Source: an uncultured Chlamydiaceae bacterium | GTDB lineage: Bacteria > Chlamydiota > Chlamydiia > Chlamydiales > Parachlamydiaceae | DNA length: 24,929 bases | NCBI GenBank assembly: GCA_945957185.1 | Contig: CAMFKA010000005.1 | Span: 1 to 24,929 of the forward strand | Direction: 5' to 3' | Translations under genes and position numbers: made by a program | In this document: piece by piece, positions 21,901 to 24,929 of the stretch | How positions within the stretch are numbered: the stretch's first letter is position 1 | How the letters are laid out: the number at the start of each line of letters is the position of its first letter | The notes under the pieces: model-generated | The model's database searches: none | Seen by the model: only the letters and a program-made list of their open reading frames with translations | What the model was told of the DNA's origin: nothing

Positions 21901-24738
21901 AACCGGTGATTGTGCTAACGTTCTAATGATATCTAAAGCATAAATGGATAAGTGATTTAACAGGGTGAGCCCTATCGGTTCCGATGGAGACCATATCTGG
22001 TGCGTTAAATGGACAAGACCTTGACAGTACTCGAATTTTCGGTCGAGCGGAACGCGGCTGTAAAACATTTGGAGAGAGATGAGCAGAAAGTCGCGGTTTG
22101 TGCTGACGAAAAGGGGTTTGGGAAGTTTTGATATGCAAGCAATAATCTCCATATGCATCTCAAGGCATTTCTTTGGGAATATATCGTGAATTTTGGGAGA
22201 GGAAGAAATTTCGAAAAGAACGCTGATTGTTCCAGCCACACCACTCTGTAATGCTATTTTTCCTTTTTCCCATACCTCATTCAGCAACTTTTCTAGATGA
22301 GGGGTCAAACTTTTATCGAAGAGAGCATCAAAGATTGCTAAGAGAGGTTTTTTGGTTCTCTGAAGATCTCGTCCCTTTAATGTTTGTGTCACAGCATCCG
22401 TCATCCGTTGAAATTCTAGTGGAAGGATTTCATTTGAAGCGGTGACTTGAACGGGAAACGCCATTTGACGAAGGATAGGAAGATGCTTTTGAAAAATTAA
22501 CTGAAAAGGGTGACCATCATGAATGGCAGCAACAATTCGTTTACCAAGAGTGTTGTCCTCAAGCGCTAGTAAGCTGCTTACAATGTGAAGAAACACATAC
22601 TCCCGTTTTATGGTGTGCGTTGCCCATTGGATATTGTCTTGGCATAACCTCTCTAAAATTAAACCTAATTCAACAATCCGATTTGCAATGATATTGTGAT
22701 AGAAGGGGTTCAAGAAAGGGAAGAGAACTTTAAAGTAGAGTTCATAACAGTAAAGATTAAGGGGTTTAAACCCCTCCATAGCACTGATCAGCAATGATAC
22801 GGCTTGTTGAGGGTAGTTCTCTCGTAGCGACAACAAGTGAGATTTTAACAATTCGCGATAGTCAGAATCGGGCAGCTGCTTTTGAAAACGCGGCAATACC
22901 TGAGCCATCTTTGCAGCTTTTGCGCTGTTCATCTTCTGAAATAACACGGATAGCCACGCCTTAATCGGATACTGATCGGGATCTTCTGCTCGCAGGTCGT
23001 TATATCTCTGGTACGCTTTGCTGTAGCCATCTCCCAAACAATGCGTAAGCAATATTTGTAGCGACTCTTTTTCCATTTCAATGTTTGGGATCATCTCTAA
23101 AATTGCGTTTTCGGTAGCGGGAATGGGTTCCAGTAAATGCAAAACAAGAAGAAGGTAAAAATTGATTGTTTTGATGGCGGGGACTTGCTGGTGTCTCTGT
23201 TTTAATACGCTTTGCCGCAACTCCTTCCAATTCATTTTAAGAGGTTTCCACACCTCTCTGATGGCAACAGAAGTGCCGCTGCACATGTTGCGCAGAAACT
23301 GCTCCACCGGACTTAAGTCCTTTAATTTTAAACAGAGAATGACAAACTGCTGATACGCTTGCGTGAAGTCTACCTGCATTTGTAAGTGCAAAGGGGCTCC
23401 CATATTTGTCGCATACTGCAGCACGATGCCGCACTTTTTATCAGCTCCGGCATACATCATGCGTGCAGAAACCGAAGAGTCAAATACGATGAATTGCTGT
23501 AACAGCCCTGAAAGTGCTAGGAGAGCACGAGGAAGTTTTTGAATCCCCTCCTGTTCTGTTGTGAGAAGTGAGTGTATGATGCCTAGAGAAGGGTGTATCG
23601 AGATAAGGGTGACTCCATTCTCATAGGGAGACCAAAACGCTTTTGAATCTGTTGCGGTCATATTTTCGCCAAAGAGTGATACGACATTCATGGCGTTGAA
23701 GTAATCTCCGGCAGGGTGCAGCGCTGGATGCCCTTGATTAATTTTTTCAACCATCTTTTGCAGGTGAGTGCCTAGAGTTTCTTGCTTTCCGAGATTGATT
23801 TTTCTTCCGCTGATTCTTTCCCAAATTGATTGCTCCCAGATAGAGTATCCTTCCGTAATAGCAAATGCTTGCCTTACATTTCCTTGGGGGTTGAGATCGG
23901 AATAGGGATCTAATCTTTGCAACAATTCATCCATCAAACTTTGCAGAAGATGAATCTCTCGGCTTTCAGGGAAGAGTTCCGGAAGGGATTCCTCTTCATG
24001 TAAAACGGCTTTACATGGAATTTCGATTGAGCGGTGGCCGTAGAGAAATTGAGACTTCAATTTATTGAAGAAAACAAATTCAAAAACATTCATGCGTAGA
24101 TTGAGGGAGATGTTTTCCTTATTGTTGAAATGAACATAAGGAACCCAATCCAATTTCGATTTACGCAACTTACCTTTCAGCATATTTTCGAAGTCATTTC
24201 CAACTTGCAAAAAGTTCACCGCGAACTGGACTGTGGTTTGAGCTCTAAAATCGTAATCGCCTCGCGGGCGATTAAACCTCTCTTGTACATCCCCCGGGAA
24301 AAACCGTTCCGGGTTATCGATACCAAGAGATCGCAACACTTCCATGTAGTACTCCCAACCCAACACCCAAATAGCGGCGCCGCCGATTAGAAATAGATCG
24401 TCTACAGCATCTCCATACATCTTTTTGAAGAAGTTAATACAGTGTTGCAGGGAGATTCCTTCATAAACACAAAGAGCGTTAAGTTGTTTCATTCTCGCGA
24501 TTTGCGGAGATGATAAAGGAATCGGTCGCCACGATGATTTTGCCTTTTCAGTAATCACACCGTTTTCATCTACAAGGCCTTTGTCTATCAATTCTGAATG
24601 TAATGAGGTGCGCCCGTCGACAGTGTCGTGTGAGAGGAACGTGGGCTCAGAGGAGCTGCACGTCGGCAACTGTGCGGGATAAAACAGTTCTTGTGTACAG
24701 GAAGATGATGTCTTAGTAGAAATTAATGACGTGAACAT
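18946..24738 (-). CDS. Gene D: intact giant protein, NTase-like N-terminus and long helical region
   Basis: This is an intact 1930-residue family member with its own promoter. After a Ser/Thr-rich N-terminus (MFTSLISTKTSSS) and LPTCSSS (24-30) come LIGGAAIWVLGWEYY (117-131, GG at 119-120), GDYDFRA with D161 and D163, KGKLRKS (188-194), NVFEFVFFNKL with E220 and YGHRSIEIPCKAVLH. A variable linker lies at about 486-500. LEPIPATENAILEMIP is at 536-551 and STNRDFLL at 879-886. The tail is basic. The GG-DxD-E order suggests a polymerase beta-type nucleotidyltransferase fold; the ~1400 residues behind look like a helical superhelix. No signal peptide or membrane helix is seen. The body is closest to gene A, while the first ~12 codons and the leader are closest to gene C, indicating a chimeric origin. 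True function is unknown. Confidence 0.9.
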   Translation of the reverse strand: MFTSLISTKTSSSCTQELFYPAQLPTCSSSEPTFLSHDTVDGRTSLHSELIDKGLVDENGVITEKAKSSWRPIPLSSPQIARMKQLNALCVYEGISLQHCINFFKKMYGDAVDDLFLIGGAAIWVLGWEYYMEVLRSLGIDNPERFFPGDVQERFNRPRGDYDFRAQTTVQFAVNFLQVGNDFENMLKGKLRKSKLDWVPYVHFNNKENISLNLRMNVFEFVFFNKLKSQFLYGHRSIEIPCKAVLHEEESLPELFPESREIHLLQSLMDELLQRLDPYSDLNPQGNVRQAFAITEGYSIWEQSIWERISGRKINLGKQETLGTHLQKMVEKINQGHPALHPAGDYFNAMNVVSLFGENMTATDSKAFWSPYENGVTLISIHPSLGIIHSLLTTEQEGIQKLPRALLALSGLLQQFIVFDSSVSARMMYAGADKKCGIVLQYATNMGAPLHLQMQVDFTQAYQQFVILCLKLKDLSPVEQFLRNMCSGTSVAIREVWKPLKMNWKELRQSVLKQRHQQVPAIKTINFYLLLVLHLLEPIPATENAILEMIPNIEMEKESLQILLTHCLGDGYSKAYQRYNDLRAEDPDQYPIKAWLSVLFQKMNSAKAAKMAQVLPRFQKQLPDSDYRELLKSHLLSLRENYPQQAVSLLISAMEGFKPLNLYCYELYFKVLFPFLNPFYHNIIANRIVELGLILERLCQDNIQWATHTIKREYVFLHIVSSLLALEDNTLGKRIVAAIHDGHPFQLIFQKHLPILRQMAFPVQVTASNEILPLEFQRMTDAVTQTLKGRDLQRTKKPLLAIFDALFDKSLTPHLEKLLNEVWEKGKIALQSGVAGTISVLFEISSSPKIHDIFPKKCLEMHMEIIACISKLPKPLFVSTNRDFLLISLQMFYSRVPLDRKFEYCQGLVHLTHQIWSPSEPIGLTLLNHLSIYALDIIRTLAQSPVVGVTFLIQSHIYDVPLHWEKMKIADLSPLIEFALSDEKFTSQQKAGIIKIADNYSKTTSQLFPENIVYRICQYAISFLSADKALEWYSRLAEVSTDSKLFVEIIPLLLMKLHAIKKFTPISQILTHYREHDGVPENIDFLWTDLFITSQANALLRLMMQFHEDTLFHVSIEEDRRRLHILCQALDLSSSSIMEVKTALLLLVQARIMDHHVWIRVLHEISRKDVAPLKQLAFDILLQELRELHLLDGTETARFECWKVMMTQLTFYDLSEETALKLIEIPQQLNLTFQSMGSEAYRSLAPSLIETLYAKLQRIMNSDICDRLCAFHGVFCKTMLLEKFFEVDIALLKCVNKWINDYNYCSIYDNVIYRLQNYPALQESNTAILLLHKLSTLTVNSAPCNNLHTQFIQTVCGTFNNTPWIIRFLCALFTNPISEHHQLAKVHIDDFFSQIALTRQSTYLNYFEDHRTMILNALINLVKTKGSLASTVGILSDIVYNPHVSSYLKSDHTVLIAEFMDCLFADSAVITDENPKLDEKYKMGYIKLMFFVFEKHVENMSELSRERLSMGLLDLVNNMIEKHQNYPDGCNFVQKILHNISPNPFYYSLETYLKRAFKKEWVIKPETPIQLAYELIKDAMDADFLAKGKDFGHVMRLLDLFVFSYDFVGDVSVFGKCVDAFRNLSYTLIQQAQTFYSVNLSFELPIHYSLDKSRGLISMMMKYATCKSLVCHVLLLDMFDSHARFVWEDPTQAVKIVGLLYENHLKYPFKRHFGSYFIRTTNQCVSKMVGASLKMQDSDYQHAAESIITIMIDVNTKFIQMVQTLPAYLVEDFDIYIRMLFFLAQNGAFNKDPNYYWLLASKHLKVLNDFVTKSQTQFSRYLLYGLMLVDPGIWSKPHTLSAESESRKVLIYQTLITKQLHRLTDQVEVRQTIQMIESENWAGALSAQSDLPSVVKQLNIRAKLTTFQNKTKQKALSGSCSKSRLWIKKG

Positions 24739-24774
24739 AATTGAGAGGCCTTAAATCGAAAGGTTTTTTTGAGG
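24739..24774 (-). promoter_or_regulatory. Leader of gene D with weak Shine-Dalgarno
   Basis: Nearly identical to the leader of gene C: a run of seven A residues, then TTTAAGGCCTCTCAATT before the ATG at 24738. AAGG lies about 10 nt upstream of the start. Confidence 0.6.
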
Positions 24775-24801
24775 ATTCTAACAAAACAAAGGTTATGTGA
24801 A
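24775..24801 (-). promoter_or_regulatory. Putative promoter of gene D
   Basis: TTCACA (24796-24801) and TAGAAT (24775-24780) with a 15-bp spacer and an extended -10 TG, the same arrangement as upstream of gene C. The few differences between the two copies fall mainly in the spacer and leader, not in the hexamers. Confidence 0.5.
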
Positions 24802-24821
24802 CAGCAATAGTTGAATTAACC
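24791..24821. promoter_or_regulatory. 31-bp imperfect dyad over the -35 region (candidate operator), copy 2
   Basis: Identical in all 31 positions to 18685-18715. It overlaps the presumed -35 hexamer, a position typical of repressor sites. Beyond its outer edge the two upstream regions have no visible similarity. Confidence 0.5.
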
Positions 24822-24929
24822 ACCACTGAGCTGGCACCTCAATGTCGTCAACTTAAACATTTATGTCGACCTTTCACTCACGATTCGCGCAAAAAAATAT
24901 TGGGTGTTTGATAATTTTGCTAAAATTTT
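24822..24929. other. Upstream flank, nothing supportable
   Basis: This 108-bp stretch at the window edge shows no gene, repeat or RNA that I can support. A short plus-strand open stretch ends at a TGA near 24906 and could be the tail of a gene outside the window, but there is no family signal in it. Confidence 0.3.

Noticed and set aside
23500..24000. Short hydrophobic stretches in the giant proteins considered as membrane segments
   Set aside because: They are too short or interrupted by charged residues and look like buried faces of amphipathic helices.
24822..24929. Plus-strand open stretch ending at a TGA near 24906, possibly a gene tail or an insertion-sequence remnant
   Set aside because: It is about 29 codons with no recognisable motif or terminal repeat, and the window ends too soon to judge.

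Overview
The window is almost entirely one tandem family of four giant paralogous genes, all on the minus strand. It reads in transcription order from right to left: D (24738 to 18946, 1930 aa), C (18633 to 12808, 1941 aa), B (12811 to 7067, broken) and A (7070 to 149, broken). I do not recognise the family. No diagnostic housekeeping gene is present, so the organism stays open. Moderately AT-rich DNA, a lineage-specific array of very large helical proteins without signal peptides, and an IS903-type insertion sequence would fit an intracellular or amoeba-associated bacterium such as an environmental chlamydia. That is a low-confidence impression.

All four proteins share one plan. A short, poorly conserved N-terminus carries a conserved P-x-C-S-S-S motif. 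A region of about 480 residues follows, containing GG(A)x, then D-x-D about 40 residues later, then a conserved Glu in a hydrophobic strand. This resembles the nucleotidyltransferase (DNA polymerase beta-like) active-site layout. After a variable linker comes about 1400 residues of Leu/Ile/Phe-rich, apparently all-helical sequence, opening with a highly conserved block around EPLPVTENAxL.

D has its own promoter. C, B and A form a second operon with ATGA stop/start overlaps at C-B and B-A and no evident Shine-Dalgarno at the overlaps, which suggests translational coupling. D and C have nearly identical 80-bp upstream regions, including an identical 31-bp imperfect dyad over the presumed -35 region. 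D and A have homologous bodies and homologous 3' flanks with a cluster of covarying 18-bp palindromes. D looks like a chimera: promoter, leader and first ~12 codons of C type joined to the body and 3' flank of A type. This suggests an operon duplication followed by internal deletion.

Two genes are recently broken. A carries a complete 1132-bp IS903-group element (4486-5617) with a perfect 9-bp target duplication; removing it and one duplicate restores a continuous 1926-codon frame. B has a single in-frame TAA (10508-10510) in an otherwise open 1914-codon frame. Both breaks lie in variable linkers, so each leaves two potentially domain-sized fragments.

Regions without genes: 1-148 (palindrome cluster downstream of A), 18634-18945 (palindrome cluster of D plus promoter and leader of C) and 24739-24929 (promoter and leader of D, then about 108 bp in which I see nothing supportable).
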